Of a stretch of DNA of 64,000 nucleotides, positions 32,321 through 42,466 are shown in pieces. The notes beneath the pieces were generated by a model. It did not search any database. It saw only the letters and a program-made list of their open reading frames with translations, and had not been told where the DNA came from. The translations under genes were made by a program, and so were the position numbers. The DNA is from Cellulomonas fulva (lineage in GTDB: Bacteria; Actinomycetota; Actinomycetes; Actinomycetales; Cellulomonadaceae): the NCBI RefSeq assembly GCF_018531375.1, contig NZ_JAHBOH010000001.1:2232001-2296000 (forward strand), read 5' to 3'. How positions within the stretch are numbered: the stretch's first letter is position 1; each line of letters starts with the position of its first letter.

Positions 32321-33232
32321 ATGGCGCACGAAGGCGGCACCAAGGCGATCGTCGCGGCGCTCGCCGCGAACCTGGGCATCGCGGTGACGAAGTTCGTCGC
32401 GTACCTGCTCACGCACTCGAGCTCGATGCTCGCGGAGTCCGTGCACTCGCTCGCGGACTCGGGCAACCAGCTCCTGCTGCTGGTCGGCGGGAAGCGGGCG
32501 CGCCGCGCGGCGGACGAGGAGCACCCGTTCGGCTACGGCCGCGAGCGGTACCTGTACGCGTTCATCGTGTCGATCGTGCTCTTCTCGCTCGGTGGCCTGT
32601 TCGCGCTGTACGAGGCGTGGCACAAGTGGGCGGACCCGCACCCGATCGAGTCGTGGAAGTGGGTGCCCGTCCTGGTGCTCGTCGTCGCCATCGGCCTCGA
32701 GGGCTTCTCGTTCCGGACCGCCATCCACGAGTCCAACCAGGTCCGCGGCAAGCAGTCCTGGGTCTCGTTCATCCGCACCGCCAAGGCGCCGGAGCTGCCC
32801 GTGGTCCTGCTCGAGGACTTCGGCGCGCTGATCGGCCTGGTCCTCGCGCTCTTCGGCGTGTCCATGACGCTCGTCACCGAGGACGGCCGGTGGGACGCCG
32901 TCGGCACCGCGGGCATCGGCGTGCTGCTGGTCGTCATCGCGGTCGTCCTGGCCGTCGAGACCCGGTCGCTGCTGCTCGGGGAGTCCGCGACCAAGGAGTC
33001 CGTGCAGCGGATCCGCGCGGCGCTCGTGGGTGAGGGCGTGACGTCCGTGATCCACCTGCGCACGCTGCACCTCGGCCCCGACGAGGTCCTGGTCGCCGCG
33101 AAGATCGAGGTCCCCGCCGCGACGACCGCCACGGAGGTCGCCGCGGCGATCGACTCCGCCGAGGCGCGCGTGCGCGCGGCGGTCCCGGTCGCGCGCGTCA
33201 TCTACCTCGAGCCGGACCTGAGGCGCCCGTGA
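32321..33232 (+). CDS. Cation diffusion facilitator family metal transporter
   Basis: The 303-residue protein has about six helices and a cytoplasmic C-terminal domain of some 85 residues (VLVAAKIEVPAATTATEV and following), as in CDF exporters. The TM2 metal site is present as SMLAESVHSLADS, with histidine 42 and aspartate 46. In TM5 the usual HxxxD is replaced by LLEDFGALIGL, seen in a separate CDF clade, so the metal may not be zinc. AAGGGG lies about 8 bases before the ATG. A TAGGGT at 32281-32286 is a possible -10. Confidence 0.92.
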   Translation: MAHEGGTKAIVAALAANLGIAVTKFVAYLLTHSSSMLAESVHSLADSGNQLLLLVGGKRARRAADEEHPFGYGRERYLYAFIVSIVLFSLGGLFALYEAWHKWADPHPIESWKWVPVLVLVVAIGLEGFSFRTAIHESNQVRGKQSWVSFIRTAKAPELPVVLLEDFGALIGLVLALFGVSMTLVTEDGRWDAVGTAGIGVLLVVIAVVLAVETRSLLLGESATKESVQRIRAALVGEGVTSVIHLRTLHLGPDEVLVAAKIEVPAATTATEVAAAIDSAEARVRAAVPVARVIYLEPDLRRP

Positions 33233-34545
33233 GCACCGCGGCCGGCCGCTCGAGCGGGCGCGCGCGCCGTGCGTGGGGCGTCGCGCTCGTCGTCCTGACG
33301 CTGCTCGTGCCCGCTCTCGTCGCGCCCGGTCTCGCCGCACCGGCCGTCGCGGCGCCGGCCTCCGCCCCGGCTGCCGCCGCGGGTGCGGGCTCGTCGGGGA
33401 CGACCCGCTACGTCACGGACCTGCGGGTGACCGGTAGGGGCGCGCCCGGCACGACGAGGACGTTCACCGGCCGGGTGGTCGGCGCCACGACGGGCAGCCC
33501 GGTGACCGTGCAGCGCCGCACCGCCGACGGCTGGGTCCGCGTCGCGAAGGGCTCGGTCGGCGCCGAGGGCAGGTTCGCGCTGCGCGCGCGCACGACGACC
33601 TACGGCAACGCCCGGTACCGCGTCGTCGCGCCGGGGTGGCACGGGCTGCGCGCGACGGCGAGCCGGCCCCGCGACGTGGGCGCGTACGGCGACGTGCGCG
33701 CCGTCCTGACGAGGGTGCTCTCGGGCGACGTGGAGTGCCTCGGCGCCGCCGCGCTCGACCCGCGCACCCAGCCGTGCCGGAACCCCGACCTCGCCGGCAC
33801 GCTCACCCCGGACCCGCGCACGGGCTCGGCGTGGGAGAGCGACACCCAGGGGGCGTTCGCCTGCTACGTGGGCGAGGTCGACGTGCCGGTGCCGTCGTGC
33901 GAGTACGGGTCGGGGCGGACCGACGCGCTGCGGGTGGCCGTCGTCGGCGACTCGCACGGAGCGATGCTGCTGCCCGGCATCAAGGCCGCGGCCGGGAAGC
34001 TCAACTGGCGGGTCAGCACGTACGTCTCGCGCGGCTGCGTGCTCGCCGCCCCGGGCCCGAGCGACGACCCCTGCCACTTCCGTCGCAGCGACCTGCTCCG
34101 GCGGCTCGTCGCGGCCCGGTACGACGTCGTGCTCGTCACGTCCTACCGCAAGTCGTCCGCGACCCCGGCGGGGATCGCGCAGGCGTGGCGGCGGCTGCAG
34201 GACGCCGGCTCGCTCGTCGTCGCCGTGGGCGACAACCCGATGGTGAGCGAGGACCTCCTCGCGTGCGCGACGGGTGCGAGCACCGTCGCGCAGGTGGAGG
34301 CGTGCTCGATGCCCCGCGCGGAGGCGCTCGCGAAGGGCGACGCCCTGGTCGCGGCGCACGCCCGCGTGCCGGGCAGCGTCCTGGTCGACTCCACGAACCT
34401 GGTCTGCGCGCCCACGACCTGCCACGTGGCGGTCGGCAACGTGCTGGTCTACCGGGACACGCACCACCTGTCGGCGACGTACGCGCGCACGCTCACGCCC
34501 TCGCGGCTCGCCGGAGTGGTCGCGGCGCTGGCCGCCCGCCAGTAG
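33229..34545 (+). CDS. Secreted protein with beta-rich domain and SGNH hydrolase domain
   Basis: The 438-residue protein has a signal peptide (VALVVLTLLVPALVAPGLAAPAVA) and a beta-sandwich-like segment near residues 60-145 with SPVTVQRRTADGWVRVAKG, similar in style to the repeats of the SpoIID and amidase proteins. An SGNH domain similar to the outer domain of OafA proteins follows: VAVVGDSHGAMLLPG with the nucleophile serine, and YRDTHHLSATY with the DxxH pair. It looks like an active esterase or acyltransferase acting on the wall or a surface polysaccharide, without an acyltransferase membrane part. GTG 33229 overlaps the CDF stop. Confidence 0.85.
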   Translation: MSTAAGRSSGRARRAWGVALVVLTLLVPALVAPGLAAPAVAAPASAPAAAAGAGSSGTTRYVTDLRVTGRGAPGTTRTFTGRVVGATTGSPVTVQRRTADGWVRVAKGSVGAEGRFALRARTTTYGNARYRVVAPGWHGLRATASRPRDVGAYGDVRAVLTRVLSGDVECLGAAALDPRTQPCRNPDLAGTLTPDPRTGSAWESDTQGAFACYVGEVDVPVPSCEYGSGRTDALRVAVVGDSHGAMLLPGIKAAAGKLNWRVSTYVSRGCVLAAPGPSDDPCHFRRSDLLRRLVAARYDVVLVTSYRKSSATPAGIAQAWRRLQDAGSLVVAVGDNPMVSEDLLACATGASTVAQVEACSMPRAEALAKGDALVAAHARVPGSVLVDSTNLVCAPTTCHVAVGNVLVYRDTHHLSATYARTLTPSRLAGVVAALAARQ

Positions 34546-34588
34546 CCGGTCGTCGGGAACCGGTCAGCCGTCAGGAGCCGGTCGGCCG

Positions 34589-35407
34589 TCAGGACGGCGG
34601 GTCGGGTACCGAGTGCGGCAGGCGGTGCAGCAGCGCGGCCTCCTGCGCGCGCCGGGCGCTCGCCGCCCGGCCGGCCGCCAGCTCCCGCTCGCGCCGCTCG
34701 GCCAGCACCGCCGCGAGGAACGCCTCGGGGTGGGTACCGGGCGGCGGCAGCGGCTGGACGTACCGCTGCACCTGCTGCGTGAGCGACGTGCCGAGCTCGA
34801 CGCGCGAGGCGGGGTGCAGCACGGTCGCGCGGGCGAGGAACTGCCGCACCGACAGCGCCAGCCCGTCGGGGAGCCGGGCGACGTCGGCGTGGTGCGCCCA
34901 TCCCGCGAGGCCGGGGGGCATGACGAGCGCGGTGCGGCGCGTGACCGCGCCCCGGACCCGCACCGCGTAGGTGCCGGCCAGGATGTCCCCGACGCGCTTG
35001 CCCTGCGGGTTCACCATCGAGCAGATGATCGCGACGGACCCGAGGGTGAGCCAGAGCTCGACCACCCCGGTGAGCGCGCGCACGAACGCCTGGCGGAAGA
35101 CCAGCGGTCCGCCGTCGTCGCGCACCACGCGGATGCCGAGCGCGAGCTTGCCGAGCGAGCGCCCGCGGGTCAGCGTGTCGACGGTCGTGGGCAGCACGAC
35201 GAGGACGCCGGCCAGCAGCAGCGTCGCCCCGACGCTGCTCACGGCCTCGGACGCGCTGCGCGCCGCGACGTTGGCGTAGAGGATGAGGCCGACGACCACG
35301 ACGGCCCCGAGGACGACGAGGTCGATCAGGGCGGCGAGGACCCGGGACAGGACCGAGGCCGCGCGCGAGTCGAGGACGACGCCCTCGCCCGTGACGATCG
35401 TGTCCAC
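34589..35407 (-). CDS. RDD family membrane protein
   Basis: The 272-residue protein has the RDD fold: RAASVLSRVLAALIDLVVLG in the first helix, SLGKLALGIRVVRDDGG in the loop, and GKRVGDILAGTYAV after the last helix. A cytoplasmic tail of about 100 residues follows. RDD proteins are often found beside SpoIIM-like and MoxR genes; their role is unclear (transport or membrane-protein chaperone). Start is GTG 35405-35407. It diverges from the SpoIIM-like gene, with a repeat array between them. Confidence 0.88.
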   Translation of the reverse strand: MDTIVTGEGVVLDSRAASVLSRVLAALIDLVVLGAVVVVGLILYANVAARSASEAVSSVGATLLLAGVLVVLPTTVDTLTRGRSLGKLALGIRVVRDDGGPLVFRQAFVRALTGVVELWLTLGSVAIICSMVNPQGKRVGDILAGTYAVRVRGAVTRRTALVMPPGLAGWAHHADVARLPDGLALSVRQFLARATVLHPASRVELGTSLTQQVQRYVQPLPPPGTHPEAFLAAVLAERRERELAAGRAASARRAQEAALLHRLPHSVPDPPS

Positions 35408-35468
35408 TGGTCGCCGTCCTCGTCCTCGTCCTCGTCGCCGCCGGCCGCGGGGCGGCGGCGGGGGACCG

Positions 35469-35514
35469 GCTCGGTACCCCGCTCGGCACCGCGCTCGGCA
35501 CCGCGCTCGGCCGC
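35469..35514. repeat. 12-base tandem repeat in a divergent region
   Basis: Units GCTCGGTACCCC, GCTCGGCACCGC, GCTCGGCACCGC and a partial GCTCGGCCGC follow one another between the divergent RDD and SpoIIM-like genes. Change in copy number could alter promoter spacing for either gene. Confidence 0.8.
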
Positions 35515-35562
35515 GTCCCGACTGGACCCTAGCCGGTCCGCCCGCCGGGGCGTCGCAGGTGG

Positions 35563-35568
35563 CAGGCT
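35563..35568 (+). promoter_or_regulatory. -10-like hexamer CAGGCT, leaderless start
   Basis: CAGGCT is followed by 6 bases and the ATG at 35575 of the SpoIIM-like gene; no ribosome site is seen. Confidence 0.5.
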
Positions 35569-35574
35569 GTGCGC

Positions 35575-36564
35575 ATGGATCTGGACGCCTACCAGGCGGT
35601 GCACGAGCCCGCGTGGCGACGCCTCGACGAGCTCGCCGGCGCGCGCCGTCGGACGGGTGCCGAGTCCGACGAGCTCGTGCGGCTCTACCAGGCGACGGCC
35701 ACGGACCTGTCCGCGATCCGCTCGGCGGCGCCGGACCCGGAGATGATCACCCGGCTCTCGCAGCTCGTCGCGCGGGGCCGGGCCGCCATCGCCGGCACCC
35801 ACGAGCCGGCCTGGCGGGACGTCACGCGGTTCGTCGTGGTGACCGCCCCCGCGGCGCTGTACCGGCTGCGGTGGTGGACCGTCGCGGTCATGGTCGCGTT
35901 CGTCGTCACGGGCGTCGTCGCCGGCGTCTGGGTCGCCACGAACCCGGACGCGCTCGCCGCGATGGGCACGCCTGCGGAGCGCGACCAGTACGTCGAGCAG
36001 GCGTTCGCGGAGTACTACGACCCGGGTGCGGGCTTCGCGGCGACGGTGTGGACCCACAACGCGTTCCTCACCGCGATCTGCATCGGCACCGGGATCACCG
36101 GGATCGGGCCGCTGTACTTCCTCTACTCCAACGCGGTCGCCGTCGGGAACATCGGCGGGATGATGGCGGCGCACGACGCGCTGGACGTGTTCCTCTCCCT
36201 GATCCTGCCCCACGGCATGCTCGAGCTCACGGCCGTGTTCGTCGCCGGAGCGGCGGGGCTCAAGGTCTTCTGGGCGTGGGTCGCCCCCGGGCCGCGCACC
36301 CGTGCGAGGGCGCTGGCGGAGGAGGCTCGGGCGCTGTTCACCGCCGCGCTCGCGCTCGTCGGCGTGCTGGCCGTCTCGGGCCTCGTCGAGGGCTTCGTCA
36401 CCGGCTCGACCCTGCTGTGGTGGGTCAAGATCGCGATCGGCGCGGCCGCCCTCGCCGCGTTCTGGGTCTACACGATCGTGCTCGGCCGCCGCGCCGTGCG
36501 GTCGGGGGAGACCGGCGACCTGGAGGCGGACCGCGGCGGCTACGTGCTCGCGACGGCCGGATAG
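35575..36564 (+). CDS. SpoIIM-like (DUF95) integral membrane protein
   Basis: The 329-residue protein has a soluble N-terminus of about 95 residues (MDLDAYQAVHEPAWRRLDEL, ELVRLYQATATDLSAIR) and then about five helices. The conserved block THNAFLTAICIGTGITGIG and PHGMLELTAVFVAGAAGL are the core of the SpoIIM/DUF95 family. In Bacillus SpoIIM recruits the SpoIID-SpoIIP wall enzymes. In non-sporing actinobacteria the family sits with RDD, DUF58 and MoxR genes, as here. The stop TAG abuts the stop of the converging DUF58 gene with no base between (TAGCTAG). Confidence 0.9.
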   Translation: MDLDAYQAVHEPAWRRLDELAGARRRTGAESDELVRLYQATATDLSAIRSAAPDPEMITRLSQLVARGRAAIAGTHEPAWRDVTRFVVVTAPAALYRLRWWTVAVMVAFVVTGVVAGVWVATNPDALAAMGTPAERDQYVEQAFAEYYDPGAGFAATVWTHNAFLTAICIGTGITGIGPLYFLYSNAVAVGNIGGMMAAHDALDVFLSLILPHGMLELTAVFVAGAAGLKVFWAWVAPGPRTRARALAEEARALFTAALALVGVLAVSGLVEGFVTGSTLLWWVKIAIGAAALAAFWVYTIVLGRRAVRSGETGDLEADRGGYVLATAG

Positions 36565-37857
36565 CTAGAGCCGCCCCGCCGCCTTGAGCGCCAGGTAGGT
36601 GTCCGCGAGGCGCGGTGCGAGCTCCTCGGGCAGCGCCTCGACCACCTCCACCGCGGACTGCCGCAGCCGCACCGCCACCGCGGCGCGCTCGAGCTCGGCG
36701 CGCTCCGCGGCGGCCGCGTCGAACACGGCCGTGGCGTCGCGGCGTCCGCGCGCGAGCGCGGCGGCCTCGGGGTCGCTCACGGACGCGACGACGACCTGGT
36801 GCCGGTGGGCGAGCGGCGCGACGGCGTCCAGCAGCCCGTGCTCCACGACCGCGGGCTCGAGCGTGGTCAGCAGCACGACGAGCGAGCGCTGGGAGGTCCG
36901 CTCGCGCACCTGGGCGACCACGCCCGGCCAGTCGGTCTCGACGAGCTCGGGCGCCACGCCCGCGAGCTGGTCCGCCATCGCCGGCATCAGGCGGGGACCC
37001 GAGGAGCCGAGGACCCGGGCGCGCACGCGGCGGTCGTACGCCAGCAGCTCGACGCGGTCGCCCGCGTGGTTGGCGAGCGCGGCGAGCAGCAGCGCGGCCT
37101 CGATCGACGCGTCGACCCGGGGCTCGTCCTGCACCCGGACCGCGGACGTGCGGCCCGTGTCGAGCACGATCATGACCCGCCGGTCCCGCTCGGGACGCCA
37201 CGTCCGCACCACGACGTCCGCCCGTCGCGCGGACGCGCGCCAGTCGATCGAGCGGACGTCGTCACCGATCACGTACTCGCGCAGCGAGTCGAACTCGGTG
37301 CCCGCGCCGCGCACCTGCACCGCGGCGCGGCCGTCCAGCTCCCGTAGCAGCGCGAGCCGGGCGGGCAGGTGACGCCGGGAGTGGAACGGCGGCAGGACCC
37401 GCAGCCGCGCGGGCGCGACGACCGACGCCTGGCGCGCGGCGAGCCGCAGCGGGCCGAACGACCGGATCGTCACGCGGTCCGCCGCCACGTCGCCCCGACG
37501 CGTGGGCACCAGCACCGTCCGCACCCGACGGGCCTCCTGGGACGGCACGTCCACGTCGTGCCGGTCCGGGCCGCCGCGCGTCGACGGCGGCCACGCGTCG
37601 CGCACGAGCGCGCGCAGCCGCCGCGGACCGAGGTTCGTCAGGGTGAGCACGCTGTCGGCGCGCTCACCGGCCCGGACCGAGCCGGGCACGCCCCGGCGCA
37701 CGCCGACCTGCCGCGGCGAGGCGGCGAGCGCCGCGTCGACCGCGCACGTCAGGACCACGAACAGCGCCCACACGAGCACGGTCCCCGTGAGCGGGACGAC
37801 GAGCACGACGGGGACGCCGAGCGCGGCGAGCAGCACGGCCCGCCAGGTCAGTGCCAC
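36565..37857 (-). CDS. DUF58 domain protein (VWA-like)
   Basis: The 430-residue protein has two N-terminal helices, then a beta-rich part and the DUF58 core GTEFDSLREYVIGDDVRSID with WRASARRADVVVRTW. The VWA-like strand reads MIVLDTGRTS, where a full MIDAS site would be DxSxS; the second position is glycine, so metal binding may be weakened. It lies 6 bases after the MoxR ATPase gene, and such pairs are thought to work as ATPase and partner on a client complex. GTG 37855-37857 is the start. Confidence 0.9.
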   Translation of the reverse strand: MALTWRAVLLAALGVPVVLVVPLTGTVLVWALFVVLTCAVDAALAASPRQVGVRRGVPGSVRAGERADSVLTLTNLGPRRLRALVRDAWPPSTRGGPDRHDVDVPSQEARRVRTVLVPTRRGDVAADRVTIRSFGPLRLAARQASVVAPARLRVLPPFHSRRHLPARLALLRELDGRAAVQVRGAGTEFDSLREYVIGDDVRSIDWRASARRADVVVRTWRPERDRRVMIVLDTGRTSAVRVQDEPRVDASIEAALLLAALANHAGDRVELLAYDRRVRARVLGSSGPRLMPAMADQLAGVAPELVETDWPGVVAQVRERTSQRSLVVLLTTLEPAVVEHGLLDAVAPLAHRHQVVVASVSDPEAAALARGRRDATAVFDAAAAERAELERAAVAVRLRQSAVEVVEALPEELAPRLADTYLALKAAGRL

Positions 37858-37863
37858 GGGCGG

Positions 37864-39035
<1,172 letters not shown>

Positions 39036-39039
<4 letters not shown>

Positions 39040-40265
39040 GGTCGGTGAACCTCGCTCTCCAGGTCGTCCAGGTCCCGGGCCAGCAGCGCCAGCCCGCGGT
39101 CGTCAGCGGGTGGGGGTCCGTACAGGAGCGCCTCGACCGCGTCCTCGCGGCGGCCGGTCGCGTGCGCGATCGCGGTGACGACCTCGGGCGCCGCCGCCGC
39201 GCGGGGCAGCCCGAGCCGCGCCGCGCAGCGCGTCGCCGCGGCGGCCCGGAGCGCGGCCCCGGCGTGACCGTGCGCGCGCGCCCGCCGGTAGAGCCGGCCC
39301 CGGCCGCGGGTCGCCTCGCCCGCGCGCACCACGACGGGCAGGTGCTCGGTGACCAGGGGACCGAGCCGTCGGCCGCGCCACACGCCGGCGACGACGACCA
39401 CGAGCAGGAGCTGCCACGCGAGCGGGCCGACCCAGGGCGGCATGGTCGACGTCAGCGCGGCCTCGTCGGACCCCGGGCCGCCGTACGGGTCGTCGAGCGA
39501 CGGGATGTACCAGACGAGCTCGGGCGTGCGACCGAGCACGCGCAGCGCGAGCGCGGCGTTGCCGGCCGTCGCCAGGTGCTCGTTGGTCAGCAGGTCGCTG
39601 CCCGCGAGGGCGGCGACCCGTCGTCCGTCCGCCTCGGTGACCACGTAGGTCCCCTCGTCGGGCAGCCCCTCGACGGCGGGGAAGCACACGGTCGCGTCCG
39701 GCGGTGCGGCGAGCGACCCGGAGGAGACGATCTCGCCGGCGGCGAGCGCGTCCTCGTCGCTGCACTGGGCCGTGCGTGGGCCCGCGGTCGAGCCGGACCA
39801 GGCGGACGTGATCCCGGCGACCGCCTCGGCGGCCCACGGGGCCTCGAGCAGGACGAGGTCCGAGCGCAGACCGGGCAGCGCGTCGAGCTGCGCGTCGCCG
39901 AGGTCCCGGTCGCCGACGACGAGGACCGTGACTCCCGGTGCGTCCGCCGCGAGGACGTCGTCGAACCGGCGCACGAGGTGGACGTCGACACCGTGCCGAC
40001 CCAGGATCTGCGCGACGGCGCGCGCGCCGCCGGGCTGCGGGTTGTCCGGCGCGAGGGGCAGCGCGGACCGCCGCGGCTCGGGCAGCGCGGCCAGGAGCCC
40101 GATCACGACGAGCGCGGCCACGATCGCCAGCGGCACCCGCAGGCGGCGCCAGCGAGAGGTCGCGCGCGAGCGCGTCGTCGTGCCGTCGCCGACGACGCCG
40201 ACCTGCGGGTCGGTGGTCGCCGTGCCCGCGACCGTGGTCGTGTCCCCGCCCGGCCCGGTGCTCAT
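39036..40265 (-). CDS. DUF4350 domain membrane protein
   Basis: The 409-residue protein has a first helix near residues 43-62 (LAIVAALVVIGLLAAL). The DUF4350 part then shows NPQPGGARAVAQILGRHGVDV, TVLVVGDRDLGDAQLDAL and DLVLLEAPW. A second helix near residue 290 (WQLLLVVVVAGVWRG) is followed by a cytoplasmic helical tail. The family occurs with MoxR, DUF58 and DUF4129 genes. It probably has an outer GATase-like fold of unknown activity. ATG 40263-40265 overlaps the DUF4129 stop by 4 bases. Confidence 0.85.
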
Positions 40266-40966
40266 CGCGGCACCGCCGGTGCTGAGGACGACCTGGTCGC
40301 GGCCATCCGCCGCGCCGCGGCCACCTGCGCCGCGAGCTCGCGCAGCGCGGCGTCGTCGCGGTCGGTGGCGGCGCGGCCGCCGTAGGCGACGTCGTCGAAC
40401 AGCCGGCCACCGGCGTCGAGCGCGGTCGCGACCCCCGCGAGCCGGGTGCCGGCCTCGAGGGTCGCCTCGTGCGCGGTGCGGCCGGGCCGCTCGTCGAGGA
40501 CGGCCCGTTCCTCGAGGTCGCGGACCACGGAGCGGAACCGCTCGACGACGGCGAGCGTCCAGTCGCCGCGCGCCGCGGCGGCGTCGGCGGCGGCACGCAT
40601 CTGCGCAGCGGTGCGGACGTCGTCCTCGGCCAGGACCGCACGCGACGCGGACGCGCTGCCGCGCCGTACCGGTCCCGCGACCCACCACGCGACGGCCAGC
40701 GCGAGCAGCACGGCCACGGCGATGACGAGCGCCGCGACCCGGCCGTCCACCTGGACACCCTGCTGGACACGGTCGAACTGCTCGGTCAGCCAGTCCAGCA
40801 GCCGTCCGAGCAGCGAGCGCTGCACGTGGTACTCGGGCCGGGCGAGCTCGTCGACCGCCCACCGGCGGGCCGTCGGCGCGTCCGGCACCACCGGCGGCTC
40901 CTGCGCCGCGCCGGGCAGCAGGCCGAGCAGGCGCCCGGTCACCAGCGACGGCACGGCAGCGGTCAC
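40262..40966 (-). CDS. DUF4129 domain membrane protein
   Basis: The 234-residue protein has an N-terminal stretch with RWAVDELARPEYHVQRSLLGRLLDWLTEQ, one strong helix (VAALVIAVAVLLALAVAWWVAG) and a cytoplasmic helical domain with DWTLAVVERFRSVVRDLEERAVLDERPGRT given here in part: FRSVVRDLEE and DERPGRTAHEAT. These are typical of DUF4129. In other bacteria this domain forms the tail of transglutaminase-like membrane proteins; here it stands alone. GTG 40964-40966 overlaps the stop of the gene before it. Confidence 0.85.
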   Translation of the reverse strand: MTAAVPSLVTGRLLGLLPGAAQEPPVVPDAPTARRWAVDELARPEYHVQRSLLGRLLDWLTEQFDRVQQGVQVDGRVAALVIAVAVLLALAVAWWVAGPVRRGSASASRAVLAEDDVRTAAQMRAAADAAAARGDWTLAVVERFRSVVRDLEERAVLDERPGRTAHEATLEAGTRLAGVATALDAGGRLFDDVAYGGRAATDRDDAALRELAAQVAAARRMAATRSSSAPAVPR

Positions 40967-42258
40967 GCGGGCTGCTGCGCGGACCGTGCGAGCTCGATGT
41001 CGAGCCCCTCGCGGCGCATGCGCGTGTCGATGTACAGCAGCGCGACGACGGCCGCGGTGAAGGTCGTCGAGACGGTGTACCCGAGGATCTGGCCGACCGA
41101 CGTCGCGGCGATCGCGCCGAAGCTCGTCGGGACCGCCTCCTGGAACGCGAACGTGACGACGAGCTGCACCGGGACCTGGATGATGTACGCGACGAAGCCG
41201 ACGATGATCTGCGTCAGCAGCCAGATGCCCAGCAGCCGCCAGTAGGAGCCCCGCGTGAGGCGCCACGCCCGGGCCACGGTGCGCCAGAACGCCCGGCCCT
41301 CGAGCATGAGCGCGGCGGGCACGAGCAGCGTGCGCACGGCGAACCACAGCAGGACGACCACCGCGGCGAGCCCGCCGACGACGCCGAGCACCCCGGCGGC
41401 CGCCCACTGCTCCGCGAGCGCCGCCACCACGAGCGGCGCGAGGAGGAGCGCGACCGCGAGGAGGACCGCGATCGCCTGCAGCACCGTGAAGCCGACGACG
41501 GCCCACACCTGGCGCGAGCGCAGCACCTCGCCCACCGACACCGTCCGGCCCAGCACGGACCGGCTCACCGAGACGATCAGGAGTCCGGTCAGCAAGGTGG
41601 TCGCGAGGCTGACGAGCGGGGTGGTGGCCAGGTTCGCGATCCCGGCGCTGAACGTGTCGGCCAGCTCGGTGGTGCTGGCCGGGTCGAGCCCCGAGCCCGA
41701 GGCCTCGTCGAGCCAGGTCGCCACCTCGCCGCTCACGAGCCCGCCGACGTACCAGACCAGCACGGCCTGGACCGCCACCATCACGGTGATGACCAGGAGC
41801 GACAGCCCGAACATGACCGTGGGGTTCGCGCGCACCGCCCGGAAGGCGCCGTCGAGGATCTCCCCGACGTTCAGCGGGCGCAGCGGGATGATGCCGGGCT
41901 GGAGGGCCGGTGGCCGCCACGCGGCGGGTGCGTAGCCGGGGCCGTAGCCCGGTCCCGCGGGCATGCCCGGCGGGGGTGCGCCGGGTCCCTGCATGCCGGG
42001 TGCCTGTGTGCCGGGTGCCTGTGTGCCGGGCGCCTTTGTGCCGGGCGCCTGGGGCCCCGGTGCCGGCGGGGTGCCCCAGCCCGGCGCGGCGCCCCAGCCC
42101 GCCGGCGGGGCGGCGGGGGTGACCGGAGGCGCGACCGGAGGCGCGACGGGCGGCGCGGCGGGCGGGGTCGGCGGGGCGGCAGCCGGCGCGGCCGGGTTCG
42201 GTGCCGAGCCGGGCGCGGCCCAGGTCGGCTCCTGCGGTGCGTCGTGCGGGCCCGTCAT
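40963..42258 (-). CDS. Proline-rich membrane protein (glycerophosphodiester phosphodiesterase membrane-domain-like)
   Basis: The 431-residue protein has about 115 residues rich in proline, glycine and alanine, with repeats of APGTQ and PPVA types. It then has about six to eight helices starting near IIPLRPLNVGEILDGAFRAVRANP, a motif typical of the membrane domain of GPDPase_memb proteins and their actinobacterial relatives. No phosphodiesterase catalytic domain is present. It is the first gene of the minus-strand run leading through DUF4129, DUF4350, MoxR and DUF58. The start ATG 42256-42258 has GGAG 10 bases upstream; a longer start is possible. Confidence 0.8.
   Translation of the reverse strand: MTGPHDAPQEPTWAAPGSAPNPAAPAAAPPTPPAAPPVAPPVAPPVTPAAPPAGWGAAPGWGTPPAPGPQAPGTKAPGTQAPGTQAPGMQGPGAPPPGMPAGPGYGPGYAPAAWRPPALQPGIIPLRPLNVGEILDGAFRAVRANPTVMFGLSLLVITVMVAVQAVLVWYVGGLVSGEVATWLDEASGSGLDPASTTELADTFSAGIANLATTPLVSLATTLLTGLLIVSVSRSVLGRTVSVGEVLRSRQVWAVVGFTVLQAIAVLLAVALLLAPLVVAALAEQWAAAGVLGVVGGLAAVVVLLWFAVRTLLVPAALMLEGRAFWRTVARAWRLTRGSYWRLLGIWLLTQIIVGFVAYIIQVPVQLVVTFAFQEAVPTSFGAIAATSVGQILGYTVSTTFTAAVVALLYIDTRMRREGLDIELARSAQQPA
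41994..42053. repeat. Four 15-base repeats in the proline-rich tail
   Basis: Units of the form TGCCGGGYGCCTKTG start at 41994, 42009, 42024 and 42039. They encode the pentapeptide series APGTQ/APGTK in the cytoplasmic tail. A second array of 12-base units (PPVA type) lies at about 42118-42155. Confidence 0.88.
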
Positions 42259-42453
42259 CGAGCGGCACTCCCTCGCGTCGGACGGGCGTGCAGCCACGTC
42301 GTCGTCCCCTGTCACCCGGTGCGGGCGCCCTCATCGTGCCATGACGGCCTCGCTCGTCGGGCGAACCCCCGCCGTGCGGCCGCGCCGGCGTGGTGCGTCG
42401 TCGTTCACCCGCCCGACGAGCACGTACGTGCCGGTCCGCACGGTCGCGGGTGC

Positions 42454-42459
42454 GACAAT
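42454..42459 (+). promoter_or_regulatory. -10-like hexamer GACAAT before mtrA
   Basis: GACAAT is followed by 7 bases and the ATG at 42467. This spacing supports a leaderless mRNA and argues against the in-frame ATG at 42458, which would overlap the hexamer. Confidence 0.5.
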
Positions 42460-42466
42460 GGCGCGC

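Noticed and set aside
35575..36564. Reading the SpoIIM-like and SpoIID genes as evidence for endospore formation
   Set aside because: Both domains are common in non-sporing actinobacteria and no other sporulation genes are present.
42458..42466. Alternative ATG for mtrA
   Set aside because: It overlaps the likely -10 hexamer. The downstream ATG at the usual leaderless distance is preferred, though both give almost the same protein.
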